From Cucumis sativus (taxonomy: Eukaryota; Streptophyta; Magnoliopsida; Cucurbitales; Cucurbitaceae), in contig NC_026655.2 of assembly GCF_000004075.3 (NCBI RefSeq), positions 23,359,489 to 23,423,488 of the forward strand: a stretch of 64,000 nt of DNA. The letters run 5' to 3'. Numbering within the stretch: the stretch's first letter is position 1; each line of letters opens with the position of its first letter. The notes under the pieces were generated by a model that saw only the letters and a list, made by a program, of their open reading frames with translations, ran no database searches and was not told where the DNA came from. Below are positions 38,166 to 50,199 of this stretch, one piece after another. A program made the position numbers and the translations under genes.

Positions 38166-39314
38166 CAAGTCATGAGTACTGAGTGTAGATACTACGTGAT
38201 GAGGTATTTGAGAGAAATTGTGATTAGGGGAAGCATTGTCATATCCGATGCGGTATGTTATATATCAAACTATTGGTTTTGTGAGTTAATTGGTTTATTT
38301 GTATAGTCAGTTAATTCATTTAATTTATTTTGCATGTTTATAGATTGATACACGAAGATCATACTCACAGGCAGAACTAGACGAGGTGCGAGTTGAGTTA
38401 GCTGACTTTTTGGGTTCTTACATATGATTATGACCAATATTTTGTGATTCTGAAGTAGGAAATTTGTTGTTGTGCCGCTTTTTTATGACCTTAAACTTTA
38501 TGTATAGAAACTTTAGTCGATAATTATTTTGAATTGTTCATATGGAGGAGGGGGGTTCATTCGTATATACTTTTGATTATTGTTATAGCTAGCATGTTTT
38601 GTGACTTTCTAAGTTGATTTGGATTCATGACAATGTAATGCCATATGAAATCTAATGTAAAACCTATTTCATTATGTATATGTAAAGTCTTGGAATTGAA
38701 TATATATGGTGAATGGTTTTATTTATATATGTTTGAGATTTGAAACTATATTTGATGAATATCAAATATCTATGAAACTGTTGTTGGACAATTACAGGAC
38801 AATCAGAATATATTTCTTTCCATTACAGCATAATTCAATTACAATTCCTTTTAAAAAAAAATTTAAAAATGCTTGACGGTTTTAAAATGTCATGTACAAT
38901 TGCAAGTTTGACGGTTTTAAAATGTCATGAACAATTGCAAGTTTGACGGTTTTAAACTGTCATGAACAATTGCATTTTTTACGGTTGACAAATGTCAAGA
39001 ACAATTACATTCTTGACAGTTTTAAAATGTCATGAATATTAAAATTCTTGACGGGTTTAAAATGTCATAAACCAGTTCATCATTGACAGCTTTAAAATGT
39101 CATAAACAATACTAGTCTTGACGGTTCTAAAATGTCATGAACATAAGTATATTTGACGTTTATAAAACGTCAACGTTCACTATTCTTGACGTTTAATCAA
39201 CCGTCAAAAACTTTGTCTTTCTTGACTCTGGCTTCAACGACGTTTTTAAAACCGTCAAGAGAGTCGTCTCTTGACAGTTTAAAAACGTCAAGAGAGTCTG
39301 TTTTTGTAGTAGTG
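38166..39314 (+). mobile_element. 3' part of a CACTA transposon with Ulp1-like protease relic
   Basis: Two short exons, 38166-38252 and 38344-38427 (GT-AG intron, stop TGA), encode TECRYYVMRYLREIV, then ELDEVRVELADFLGSYI. This is the C-terminal end of the Ulp1/C48 protease-like domain found in plant CACTA and MULE elements; the usual active-site Cys of TECGYY-type sequences would lie just upstream. About 440 bases later comes an array of TTGACGGTTTTAAAATGTCA units (38869-39300). The element end GTTTTTGTAGTAGTG finishes at 39314. Protease end, subterminal repeats and CACTA terminus in this order match a CACTA 3' end. The transposase side is missing. Confidence 0.75.
38869..39300 (+). repeat. 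Subterminal repeat array of the CACTA element
   Basis: About ten degenerate units of roughly 36-40 bases start TTGACGG/TTGACAG and contain a TGTCA(T/A)GA(A/T) partner, so each unit is itself a small inverted repeat (TTGACGGTTTTAAAA...TGTCA). Toward the terminus the units invert (ACCGTCAAGAGAG). In CACTA elements such motifs bind the element-encoded protein. Confidence 0.8.
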
Positions 39315-39940
39315 ATATCAAGCGTATTTAACCAATCGAATGTATTAGTGAAGAAAACTAAGTATATCTACAGTACATCAGATGTATCAATACATATCAC
39401 ATACATGTATAAAGAGTATCAAATTTGTTAAGTGTATCAGTGAAGCATAACAAGTTTATTAACAGTGCATCAAGTGTGTCAAACTTATCAGTGAAGCATT
39501 TAGTTTATCAAACTTATCAGTGAAGCATTTAGTTTATCAAACTAATCAAGTGTACTAAGGCCTAAGGGGTACTAAGGAATATCAAGGGTATCAAGAAGAA
39601 ACAAGTGTAACAAGGAGTATTATGTATATCAAGATGTTTAAGGTGTGCATCAAAAGTTATCGAGTGTATCAAAGAGTTGGTGCATCAAATGTATCTATCA
39701 AATGTATCAAGTGTATTATGAAGTATCAGGTGCATTAGATTTGTATAACGTGTATCAAATATATATTAGTAACGATGACATTTATGACATTTTACTTCTT
39801 AATGTGTAGACTGGACTTTGTTTTTGTCAATTTCGCAAATAATAAAATATGTGTGCTATGAGCTTAATTATTATAACTTGTTTTACCATTTTTGCAAGGT
39901 GCCCCTATTTTAAATAGAAAACAACTCAAAATATTTGGAA

Positions 39941-39977
<37 letters not shown>

Positions 39978-41950
39978 TCTCACCGTTTATTAATGGGGCA
40001 CTTGCACTTATGACAAAATATAAATAAAAATTAAGTCCATGATCCAAGATTTTAAAATTTGTAGAAATGACAAATTAACAAGTCCAGCCTAATTGAAACT
40101 CTCGAATGACCAAAATACCTTCGTAGTTAAAAATGTAGAACTACATTTGATTGTTATCTGATTTTCATCTAATTACCACTAATTATCGCAATGATGTCGA
40201 TTACTATTTCATTGTTGTATGACTACTATCTAATTGTTATTTGATGTTCATTGTTAATGATATCAATTCACCATCCTATTGTTGTTTAATTTAATTAATT
40301 AATATTGATTGTTATTGAATTGCAAATGATATCAAGTGTTATTTGATAACCTTAATTTTTTTTATAATTACTAATTAGTTTATGATAATAATCTCGTTAT
40401 ATCTTTCAAGTTTTGTCAAGTATTAAGTACTTTTTATTACAATAATATTGTCATATGATTACCTTTCAATTTTTTTTGTCAATTGGTAAGGATTTTTTTT
40501 ATTGCATTATGATTGTCATCTGATTGTCTTACTTTTTTTTTTTCAATTATTAAGTAATTTCTGATTACTATATATTTCTTATATTCTACACAACATTGTC
40601 GATCATCCCACTCTCATTTATATGAAGTTTGACTACAACAAGAAAATACTTAGATGGTCATTTAATTAATTGTCTTATAATTACCTTTTATTTTATTTTT
40701 TATTTTTTAATTTTAGTTAGATCTCTGATATAGTCATTTAATTACATTTTGATTCACAACTTCTATTTAAATTTTTTTCATTTTCATTTTCATTTGATTA
40801 CCTTTTACCCTTTTTTTTTTCAATTTTAGTTAGTCTTGTGGGATAGTTATTTGATCACTTTGATCACTTTCTTCTTATTACCTTCAATTTGAGTTTGCGT
40901 TTGCTAGAAAGTTATTTGATTACCTTCTAATTTTTCAATTTTTTTTTCAATTTGAGTTTGCGAGAAAGTTATTTGATTACCTTCTAATTATGAACTGATT
41001 ACCTCTTTTTTTAAAAAATTACATAGTTCGGTTGATTACTTCTTTTGCCATGGTAATTTTTTATATTATTTAAATTTGATTGTCTTTTGATAGTCATCTA
41101 CTTAGTTTTTATTCTTTAATACAACTAATTTCTATTTGTATTGATTATGCTATCTAATTGCTATCATATATTTATTTGCGATGAATTCCACATTTCAAAC
41201 CATATATATCTTCCATATAACTCAATAAACAAGTCCAACTATTCCACCATGTAATCAGTAATCAATCTCAATCTGAAGGAGTTTTTATCATGTGATTTCT
41301 ATATGATTGAGTTTTTAAACATTAAAAGCATTTAAATAAATTAAAACCGATAAAATTTCTGTAAATAAGTTCATTTTTTTCATGCCCAATGCAAATCCAG
41401 CCCACAAATTTATTAATTTTAGTTTAATTTTTTTTAAAAAAAATGAACAAAATACAAAACTCATCTCTTATTATGCACGTTGCAACCCCACCTCACATCT
41501 CTTTCATATGTCGTCAATTGATATATTTTACCTTACAAAAAAAATTGTTACTAGCTTGTTACCTCCATCCTCTTCACCACCGCTCTACTTGCAGTCTCCC
41601 ATGTTTTGTCGTCAATCTCTCTCTTCATTTTTCTCTTTGTTTCTATTTAGAAATATGATTTGGGATTTTGGAAATTGAAATTGAAAAAAAAGAAAATCAA
41701 AGAGAAGAGGAAAGTGAAAATTGAATTGGAAAGCTTGATTTTTGCAACAAGTTGCAAAAAGTGAAGAAGAAGACGAGGAGGACGAGCGTGAAAATGAAAA
41801 GAAATGAGGGTAATTTTGGAATTTAAAAGAATAAATTGCTTAATTTTATTAAAATATTTTGCTATCTAGTGCAAATTATCTCTATAAATTGCCCGAGATA
41901 GTAACCGTAACACGAATAATTTAACCATACCTCAGATCCATTTTAAGAAA
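39315..41950. other. Intergenic region of simple and low-complexity repeats
   Basis: 39320-39780 is rich in ATCAAGTGTATCA-like words and contains a 29-base direct duplication around AAACTTATCAGTGAAGC at 39475-39540. A (TA)n run lies at 39945-39970. From 40140 to 41180 the words TTGATTACC and TTATTTGATTACCTTCTAAT recur, including one clear duplication at 40909-40990. No gene seen; the open frames at 41382-41678 have no family motif. Confidence 0.5.
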
Positions 41951-41965
41951 ATGCATACAAAATGT

Positions 41966-42054
41966 GGTCAAAGGCAAATGCTGAAGTAGGGAGACGTGTA
42001 TGAAGAGATGATGTAAGTTGTGTTGATATTTTGGATCTCCTTAACTATATAAAT
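41966..42054 (+). promoter_or_regulatory. BBE3 proximal promoter block
   Basis: GGTCAA at 41966-41971, ATGTAAGTTGT at 42011-42021 and TATATAAAT at 42046-42054 are followed by the ATG at 42094. Order matches the BBE1 block and spacing is similar, supporting descent from a common promoter that was duplicated with the gene. Confidence 0.62.
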
Positions 42055-42093
42055 GGGGAACTTTATTACAGTCATCAAATTAAACTCTAAATC

Positions 42094-44914
42094 ATGAAGT
42101 CTTCTTCCCAATTAATCCCTCTTTTTCTTGTACTCACTATTGTTTTATCTGCATCTCCTTCATGGGTTTCAGCATTTCCCCATAAACATCAAAACTTTGT
42201 TCAATGTCTTTCAGAGCATTCTTCAAAGAGTTATCCCATTTCCAAAGTGGTTTATACTCCAATCAACTCTTCTTATTCTTCTGTTTTGAACTTCTCCATT
42301 CGAAACCTCCGATTCTCAAAGCCTGAAACCCCAAAGCCACTCCTTATTATCACTCCCTCACATGTTTCCCACATTCAGGCAGCTGTCATATGCTCCAAAT
42401 CCCATGACTTACAAATCCGAACTCGAAGCGGCGGCCATGACTACGAGGGTCTTTCTTACGTTGCCTATCACCCATTTATCATCGTTGACCTTATAAATCT
42501 CAGGTTCGTTGTCGTTGTCGTTCTCTTTCTTTTCTCTTCTTCTTTTTATTTTTTTCAAGTCTAATAAGAGGCAGTATGAGCTAGTACCTATCAATTACCG
42601 TTAATCTATCTTTATTTGGGACCATGTCTATTACTTTTTTTTTCATTATAAGTGGGGTACGAGGAAATACATTTCGATATTGCTATTGAACTATGCTTAC
42701 TTTTGTTCAAGTCTGTTCCTCTCTGTTTGCTTGTTTTGTTAGTGTAATAAGTGTAGATATGAAGTATTGTATGTCAACTACTGCTGAGTTATGCTTATTT
42801 AAGTTTGTTCAATAAGTAATGAGATATTACATGTCTAATTAAGTTCTATGTTCACTTTGACTCAGATCCATTTCTATTGACATTGTAAACAACACTGCAT
42901 GGGTTGAGTCAGGTGCAACTCTAGGCGAACTTTACTATAGAATTGGTGAAAAAAGTCGAACCTTGGCATTTCCAGCGGGTATTTGTCCAACAGTTGGCGT
43001 CGGTGGGCATTTCAGCGGCGGTGGATATGGATTCCTGCTGAGGAAATATGGACTTGCTGCTGATAATGTGATAGATGCATATTTGGTTGATGCAAATGGG
43101 ATGGTTCATGACAGGGAATCTATGGGAGAGGATTTGTTTTGGGCCATTAGAGGCGGCAGCGGGGGGAGCTTTGGAATTGTGGTGGCCTGGAAGGTCAAGC
43201 TGGTACCGGTTCCGGCCATGGTAACGATTTGCTCTACTATAAAAAATTTGGAGGATGATGCAGTTAAGGTGATCCATCAGTGGCAATATGTGGCTAACAA
43301 ATTACATGAAGATATATTCCTTGGCATCGTTTTGACTGGTATTTTTTTTCTAAAGCTCATGTTTTATTTTTTTAATTCTTTTTAACTATTAATTGTCTTT
43401 ATTTTCTTTGGAAAATATGTTTCTTAGATTAATATTATAATGTGAATTAAACTACACAACATTATTTAATTAAATTGTGTGATGTGTTTTATTTTGTTCG
43501 GTTTAAAAATATATATACACATACATACACATATATTTTCTTAACTTTAAAGAAAGTTAATTAATATCGTTATAGTTAGTTGTTTTCTTTTTTTCTTTTG
43601 GAAAGGGAGACAAAGTGTCAGCCAATGACTTTAGGAAAACCATCTTGGAGAACCTAAAGAGCTAACAACATACTATAATTTATTAATAGGTTGATAAAAG
43701 TAATTAGATAAAGGGTTAGAGGGATCCTAGAGAGGAAAGCTTTTAATTGAGCAAAGCTTGGAAATTTAGAGCTACACTGTTAGACATTGTTCGAAATTAT
43801 GGTGTCTACTTCATTAAAAATCTATATAGAATCTTCGTTAATAGTTTGAGGGTAAAGAGTTGAACCTGTGACCTTTTGTCTACAGGTACATACAAGTGTC
43901 AGTTGAGCTAAGTTTATATTGGTGAGTCTCAAATATTTATACGTCTTTATTTTACTTAGATTTTGAAGAGGGATAATAATGGATCATTTATTATAAATCA
44001 CATATTTCTAAATCCTATTACTAACTCTAAGCTTTCCTACCTCAAAATTACAAAATTGTTCATAAAATTATGAAATATAATATGACTTCCAACATCCAAA
44101 GCAACTCACCTCAATAAAAATATGGATGATATGAAAGCTCATTTCAGCTCATTTCTTGATATATGTAGGTGGAAATACTTCAACTCAAGGAGGCATAAAG
44201 AACCCAATAAAGAACCCAATAGCAACATTCTACTCATTATTTCTTGGAAAGGTAGATGAACTTGTGGCAACTTTATCAACAAAATTTCCTGAATTAGGAT
44301 TAATAAAACAAGATTGTCTCGAAGTGAGATGGGTCGAATCAACCCTCATCATCGCCTCTGGAGTATTTCAAACTATCGAGTCATTAGAACCTTTACTCAA
44401 TAGAACACCTACCACCCTCGATAGCACAAAAATCAAATCAGACTACATCAAGAAGCCCATCCCCAAGGCAGCAATTGAGGGCATATGGCAAAGATTAAAG
44501 GCTCGTGATATAGAAGGACCACAATTTGTTTTTGCACCTTATGGGGCGAGAATGAGTCAAATTTCTAAATCAGAAACTCCATTTTCACATAGAGCTGGAT
44601 ATTTATACCAGATTGGGTACATGGTAGGTTGGAAGGGACAAAATTTAAAGGCAAAAAATAGACATATAAGTTGGATACGAGAGCTTTATGAGTACATGGC
44701 TCCTTTTGTTTCAAAATCACCAAGGGCTGCATATGCTAATTATAGAGATCTTGATATCGGAAGTAACAACAAATATGGAAAAACAAGCTATAAGCAAGCA
44801 AGCATCTGGGGATTGAAGTATTTTGGGAACAATTTTAAGAGATTGGTATACGTTAAAACTAAGGTTGATCCTCATGATTTCTTTAGGCATGAACAAAGTA
44901 TACCTACCCTCTAG
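42094..44914 (+). CDS. BBE-like FAD-linked oxidase (BBE3)
   Basis: Exons 42094-42503, 42866-43338 and 44169-44914 join into 542 codons plus TAG. A signal peptide of about 27 residues is followed by Cys38, the FAD-binding region with His115 in [12 protein letters not shown] and Cys177 in [10 protein letters not shown], and the C-terminal BBE domain with NYRDLDIG and HEQSIPTL. Both flavin-linking residues are present, so a bicovalent flavoprotein oxidase is predicted; substrate unknown. Exon 3 contains a perfect in-frame 12-bp tandem duplication (44198-44221) that doubles KNPI, adding four residues near the exon start. The motif [11 protein letters not shown] has Gln where its paralogs have Lys (BBE1 YKIGY, BBE2 FKIAY), an active-site-proximal change. 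RGGSGGSFG differs from the poly-Gly RGGGGGSFG of the others. Intron 2 carries an antisense tRNA-derived SINE. Polyadenylation signal AATAAA is at 45007-45012. Confidence 0.9.
43740..43918 (-). mobile_element. tRNA-derived SINE in BBE3 intron 2
   Basis: On the minus strand the head reads TTAGCTCAACTGACAC (A box type, 43913 leftward) and, about 35 bases on, GGTTCAACTCT (B box type, 43866-43856). This is the bipartite pol III promoter of tRNA-derived SINEs. A non-tRNA body with GTAGACACCATAATTTCGA follows to about 43740. The 3' border and target duplication were not resolved. It is not a tRNA gene, because the acceptor and anticodon stems cannot be formed convincingly. Confidence 0.55.
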
Positions 44915-45006
44915 TTGACTGCTGACCTAATATTTAGTGATAAAATTAAATCCAACTTGATCCTTATTTGTCAAATATGCCACCCAAAACCCTATTGGTG
45001 TAACAA

Positions 45007-45012
45007 AATAAA
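45007..45012 (+). terminator. Putative polyadenylation signal of BBE3
   Basis: AATAAA, about 95 bases after the stop, within GTAACAAAATAAAGGGTT. This is the same 3' block as BBE1 and BBE2. Confidence 0.55.
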
Positions 45013-45049
45013 GGGTTATGTAAGTACGTACTTTATGTATACTTCTTTG

Positions 45050-47740
45050 TCATTTCTTTCAATGTGTGTGCCTTGCAGTAAATAAAGTGGTTTTGGATTC
45101 AATATACCCTTCTTTTTGTGTTGATTATATTTGCACAAAGCATACAGTGGAAGTATAATTGGGAAATGGCAATACGTGCATATACTTCTTTTAATTTTGA
45201 CTAAGAGAAACCAGATCTACGACAACAAATACCACATATATGATAGCCTTCAAATAATGCTTTCATAGACTCTCAATAGCGTTTTTGATGCTGTTGTAGG
45301 TCATGTTATTAAAATTCATCGACTTTCCGTAGCATTTTTTACTACTATAAAAAATCTATTTTCGAGTGTATCCATGACATTAGTGGAGTCACATAGTTGC
45401 CTTTCTCGTTTTAAAATTAACAACAAAATGAATTAGTACTTAGGTGTTACCTTAGTGACTAATCGTCTCAAGTAAACCCCTTAATTGTAAACTAGAGTGT
45501 GTTAGATGTTTACAGAGAAGGTTTAATTTGTACCCAATCCATCAAGTAGTTACTCTAATTAATTTTTTAGTTATCGTATTCAGACCCCTTTTCATAGAAT
45601 TACAAAACAATTAATAAATTAATTGAACTATACTCAAAATCACATAGTAAAACAGAAGAAAAACTTTGTTGTAGTCATTTATTTCATCTGGTTTAATACA
45701 AATTTTACTTATAAATTAAAGATGCAATATGAAAATTAAATAAGACATTAAAATATTGTGATAGTAGTACTCTTGTCGTTGCATTTTCTAAATTGTAAAA
45801 ATAGCAAGTCAATAATCCTATGATAACACTGATTACTTGTTGTATTTGTCATATTTACGATATGAAAAAAAGGTGTCATGGGTTATTTTTTAAAAATGTT
45901 TTTGTCATCTAATAGCAATTTTCGTTCAAATATTACAACACCGTTCAAACCTAAAATATTTTTTTAAAACGTTCAAATTTTGGTTTTCAAAAGTTGATTA
46001 CTTGAAACTTGAGAGGTTTAATTTTGTCTAGCTTTGAAATTCCTTTTCTAAGTTTTCTTTTGTCAAAGTTAATTTGTTTATTGAATATATACACACAATT
46101 TCAACAAATATATTCAATACCTAACATATATAGTATTCAAAGGAGCTCTTTGGACAAACAATGTTTAATTAACTAAGTGATTATTTTTTAAATAATTAAA
46201 ACATTATAATATAAGTCACATGTAGACAAAGAATATCAATTGAATCAAATTAAAAATATTAATTGTGATCAAAACATTGAGTAGAGATTAGAAACTCTTA
46301 AGCTTTTTAAAATTTAAAATATATCTTATAGACGATATATAAACATTAAATTTTAATTTGATTTCAATTTCTATCAAACATACATAATAAGTATTCAATT
46401 AAATAAGAATTGAGAAAATATGAAAATCAAAATCTTCAAATGATATGAAATTATGTGTTCAAGTTCATATGAACGAGAAATTATGTTGACATATAATAAA
46501 TTGGTAGGACCTAAACGTTTCTATCACTAGAGATGAAATGGGTTTTTTTTTTGGAAACGTCAAAGGCTTTGAATTCTTTTCCAAAGATAATAAACTTTAA
46601 CAATTTGGTTTTCTTGGTTCTCAGGTTATTTATCATTTTGCTTTTCTTTCTTCCCAAGTCATCACACATACCAAAGATTTCTCTTAACAAAATAAATTTG
46701 AGGGATAAAGATTTGAATCATTTGTCATTTGATATATATATATATATACCTATAAACCAACGGTTTAGTTTTTATAAGTGATGGTGTGAAATAGGAGTTA
46801 GATACTATTAAATATTATTTAATCCATGTCTATCTTTAATAAAAATAAAAGTTTTATGATATTTGATATGGTTTTTAATGCTCATGTTGTTTAAAATAAT
46901 TTTTCATGTACGTATTATTGGCGGGATATTTTTAAAAATAATAAAATAAATTAAAATATTTATAAGTTATAACAAAATTTTGAATTTTACTCTCGATAGT
47001 CATTAATAGACTTTTATCACTCGATATTAGAATCTGAAAATTTTGTTATATGTTGTAAATATTTTGTCAAATTTGCTATTTTTAACGATTCCTGAATTAT
47101 TGAAAGTAAAACTAGGTTTTATATTTGTTTACAGTTTTCAATTTTGTTTTATGTTTTTGAATTCGTAATAAATACGTATTTGGTGGGCTATCTTACACTA
47201 TGTAATTTAAATGGTGTATTTTTTAATAGAATGATTATAATGGATAGTAATTTTAAATATAATAATTAAGAGCATAACATTACTTTAAAAAACTTATAAA
47301 TACAGTAAAACTCGTCAAATATATACTTTTATTGGTAATAAGTTTTTGATGTCTATTAATGATAAACCAATATTTGTAATAGGGTATAGTCGATTTTGAT
47401 AACTTTGTTATATCTGTAATATGGTCTTATTTTTCTTTTTATTTTTTCTTTGTCTAGAGAAAAATGATGCACTTGGAAGGTGACACTTATTCATCCTCGT
47501 TTTTATATGAAAAAGGAGAGTTATACAAACAGATTGTGGTACTCTACCAAATAGTAACTTCAAAAATATTTATGTGCAATCTATCTATCGTCATGCTGTT
47601 TGACTGCAATCATCCACCTTTGTTACATGACAATTTGTTTAAGATATTGAGAGTATAGAAATTAAGTGTATCCTATATGTGAATAATCATTGTTCACATT
47701 AAGAAACTAATATCTAGTTCCAGTTTCCATGCAAATTAAT
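45050..47740. other. Intergenic region between BBE3 and BBE4
   Basis: No gene recognised. At 45220-45370 is sequence related to that flanking the Copia element (26325-26525), with TTTCATAGACT, GACTTTCCGTAGCATTTTTTA and similar. 45770-45930 resembles 35935-36110. A MITE-like palindrome lies at 46925-47091. Frames at 46533-46781 and 47464-47658 have no domain. Confidence 0.5.
46925..47091. repeat. MITE-like palindromic repeat, copy 5
   Basis: Left arm TTTTTAAAAATAATAAAATA through TATAACAAAATTTTG pairs with right arm AAAATTTTGTTATATGTTG through TTGCTATTTTTAA, around a core with CGATAGTCATTAATAGAC. Closely matches 60745-60941. Confidence 0.65.
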
Positions 47741-47787
47741 GAGAATAAATAGTGGAGCTCTCAATCACAAAATTTTCCAACCAAACA

Positions 47788-50199
47788 ATGAAGTTTTCTC
47801 TATTACTCCCTCTTTCCCTTGCCTTTATCGCTGTATGTTCATCATCTTCAGTATGGCCTTCAGCTTCTTCTCATGTAAACCACGAAGAGTTTCTTCAATG
47901 TCTTCTCCATCACTCTCCACATTCTAAATCCATCGCCAAACTTGCTTACACTCCCATCAACACTTCTTACTCATCAGTCTTGAACTTCTCCATTAGAAAC
48001 CTCAGATTCTCAATTCCCAACACCCCAAAGCCACTCTTCATCATAACCCCTACAAATATTTCCCACGTTCAAGCTGCCGTAATTTGCTCCAAATCGCACG
48101 GCCTTCAAATCCGAATCCGAAGCGGTGGTCATGACTTCGAAGGTCTATCTTACGTCGCCTATCACCCATTCATCATAGTTGATCTTATCGATCTCAGTTC
48201 GGTTACCATCGAAGTCAAACAAAGTACTGCATGGGTTCAGTCAGGGGCTACTCTAGGCGAACTTTATTACAGAATTGCTGAGAAAAGTCGAACCTTGGCT
48301 TTTCCAGCAGGTAATTCTCCAACTGTTGGTGTTGGTGGGCACTTCAGCGGCGGTGGATTCGGGACGTTGCTAAGGAAATATGGTCTTGCAGCGGATAATG
48401 TGATAGATGCTTATTTAGTTGATGCAAATGGAGTGTTTCATGATAGAAAGTCAATGGGGGAGGATTTGTTTTGGGCCATTAGAGGCGGTGGCGGAGGGAG
48501 CTTTGGAATCGTCGTGGCATGGAAGGTGAAGCTGGTTCCGGTTCCGGCTACGGTTACAATTTGCACAATTAGCAGAACTTTGGAGGAAGAAGCAATCAAG
48601 CTTGTAGATCAGTGGCAATATGTGGCCAACAAATTGGATGAAGATCTATTTCTTGGCATCAATTTGCTTGGTATTCTTTTCTTTTCAACGTTTGATTGGG
48701 TTATTATTTATATATTTTAGTTTTTTTCAAGATAAATGGTTATAAATAGCACAAACAAAAATAAATAAATAAAACTATTTATAAAATAGAAACAAGATTT
48801 CAAAATGAACTTGAAAGACTTGTTAACTTTGAGTATATTTTTTAAATAGTTTCAATAATTGGAAAATAAACAGTGAACACACTTCATTAATCTAGAAGAC
48901 ACTCCGATAGATTGGTACTCTTCTAGTAATCGTATATTTACTAAAATAATCAAGCTCTCCTTGATTGTATTTTAAATCTTCTAAAGATGGTTAGGCTCTT
49001 TTGAGTTTGTAATTGAACACAGTCAATTATCAATTCTTCTTTGAATTTCTTATCCACATAAGAACAGGCTTTCGTGGTTTTTTATATTTGAACACATTCA
49101 TTAATTATTAAGGTTTTCTTTCAATCTATTTTCTTCATATAGATCTCAAATCGGTCTTTGAAGAAGTCATATGGTTTTTATTAAAATATTTGTTTATAAA
49201 AGTAAAGACATACGTTTGATAAAGATCCTTCTATAGCTCTTACTTGTGTACATCTTGATTCAATACCTCAAAAATGAATGAATTTTCTTTTTTATAATTA
49301 GAGAATGATAACTTCGAACAAAGTAAGCTTTAAATATTTTGTTCGTTAAGAAAGTTTTCAAAGAATCTTTAAAGTTATTTTTATGGTTGATAGACACACA
49401 TTTATTTGAACTCTAAATATATATATATATGATTGTTGATGATCATATAGGTGGAAAAATTTCAGCTCAAGGAGACAAAATAAACCCAATAGCATTATTC
49501 TTCTCTTTGTTTCTTGGAAAGGCAGATGAACTTATGGCAATCCTAAACAAAACATTTCCCCAATTGGGTTTAACAAAAGAAGAATGCAAAGAAACAAGTT
49601 GGATTGAATCAGTTGTTTATACAGGCAATGGGCTTCAAATTGAAGATCAACCCTTGGAAGTTTTGCTCAATAGAACACCTTTAGCCACTGGAAACATCAA
49701 AATGAAATCTGATTATGTTAAGGAACCCATCCCTAAAGCTACAATTGAGGAAATATGGCAAAGATTAGAATCTCAAGATATAGAAGGAGCAAACCTTGTA
49801 TTTGTCCCATACGGAGGGAGGATGAGTCAAATTTCAGACTCGGAAATTCCTTTCTCGCATAGAGCTGGAAATCTATACAAGATTGGCTACCTTACTGGAT
49901 GGTTTGAGCCAGGTGTGAATGCAGAGAAGACACATCTAAATTGGATACGAGATATTTATGGTTACATGACTCCTTTTGTTTCAAAATCTCCTAGAGCTGC
50001 ATATGTCAACTATAGAGACCTTGATATTGGATCAAACAGTAAGTATGGAAAGACAAGCTACAAGCGAGCTCGTGTTTGGGGTTTAAAGTATTTTGGTAAC
50101 AATTTTAATAGGATGGTATATGTTAAAAATAAAGTGGATCCTTACAATTTCTTTAGGCATGAACAAAGCATACCCGTTCTCCTTAAACATAAAATTTAG
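47788..50199 (+). CDS. BBE-like FAD-linked oxidase lacking the flavin-linking Cys (BBE4)
   Basis: Two exons, 47788-48670 and 49451-50199, give 543 codons plus TAG. The first intron of BBE1-3 is absent: the coding sequence runs straight through DLIDLSSVTIEV. A signal peptide, Cys39-type N-terminal cysteine and His115 in RSGGHDFEGLSY are present. The motif at 171-180 reads AFPAGNSPTV, so the 6-S-cysteinyl flavin attachment residue is Ser177 (codon TCT at 48316). A monocovalent FAD through His115 is therefore predicted, which usually lowers redox potential and opens the pocket. The C-terminal domain is complete ([32 protein letters not shown]) and slightly longer than in BBE1-3. An upstream in-frame ATG at 47752 would add 12 residues. 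47788 is preferred because BBE6 starts with the same MKFS in the same context. No other lesion seen. Confidence 0.9.

Noticed and set aside
39320..39780. CRISPR-like array of ATCAAGTGTATCA words
   Set aside because: Irregular spacing, degenerate words, eukaryotic context; it is simple AT-rich repeat DNA.
41382..41678. 98-codon frame upstream of BBE3
   Set aside because: Low-complexity translation without motif, overlapping another equally long frame.
43850..43918. tRNA gene on the minus strand
   Set aside because: Only A- and B-box-like words match; a cloverleaf with acceptor and anticodon stems could not be formed.
47752..47787. Upstream start for BBE4 adding 12 residues
   Set aside because: BBE6 has the corresponding AAAATTTTC upstream context but starts at MKFS; the extra residues would precede a complete signal peptide.
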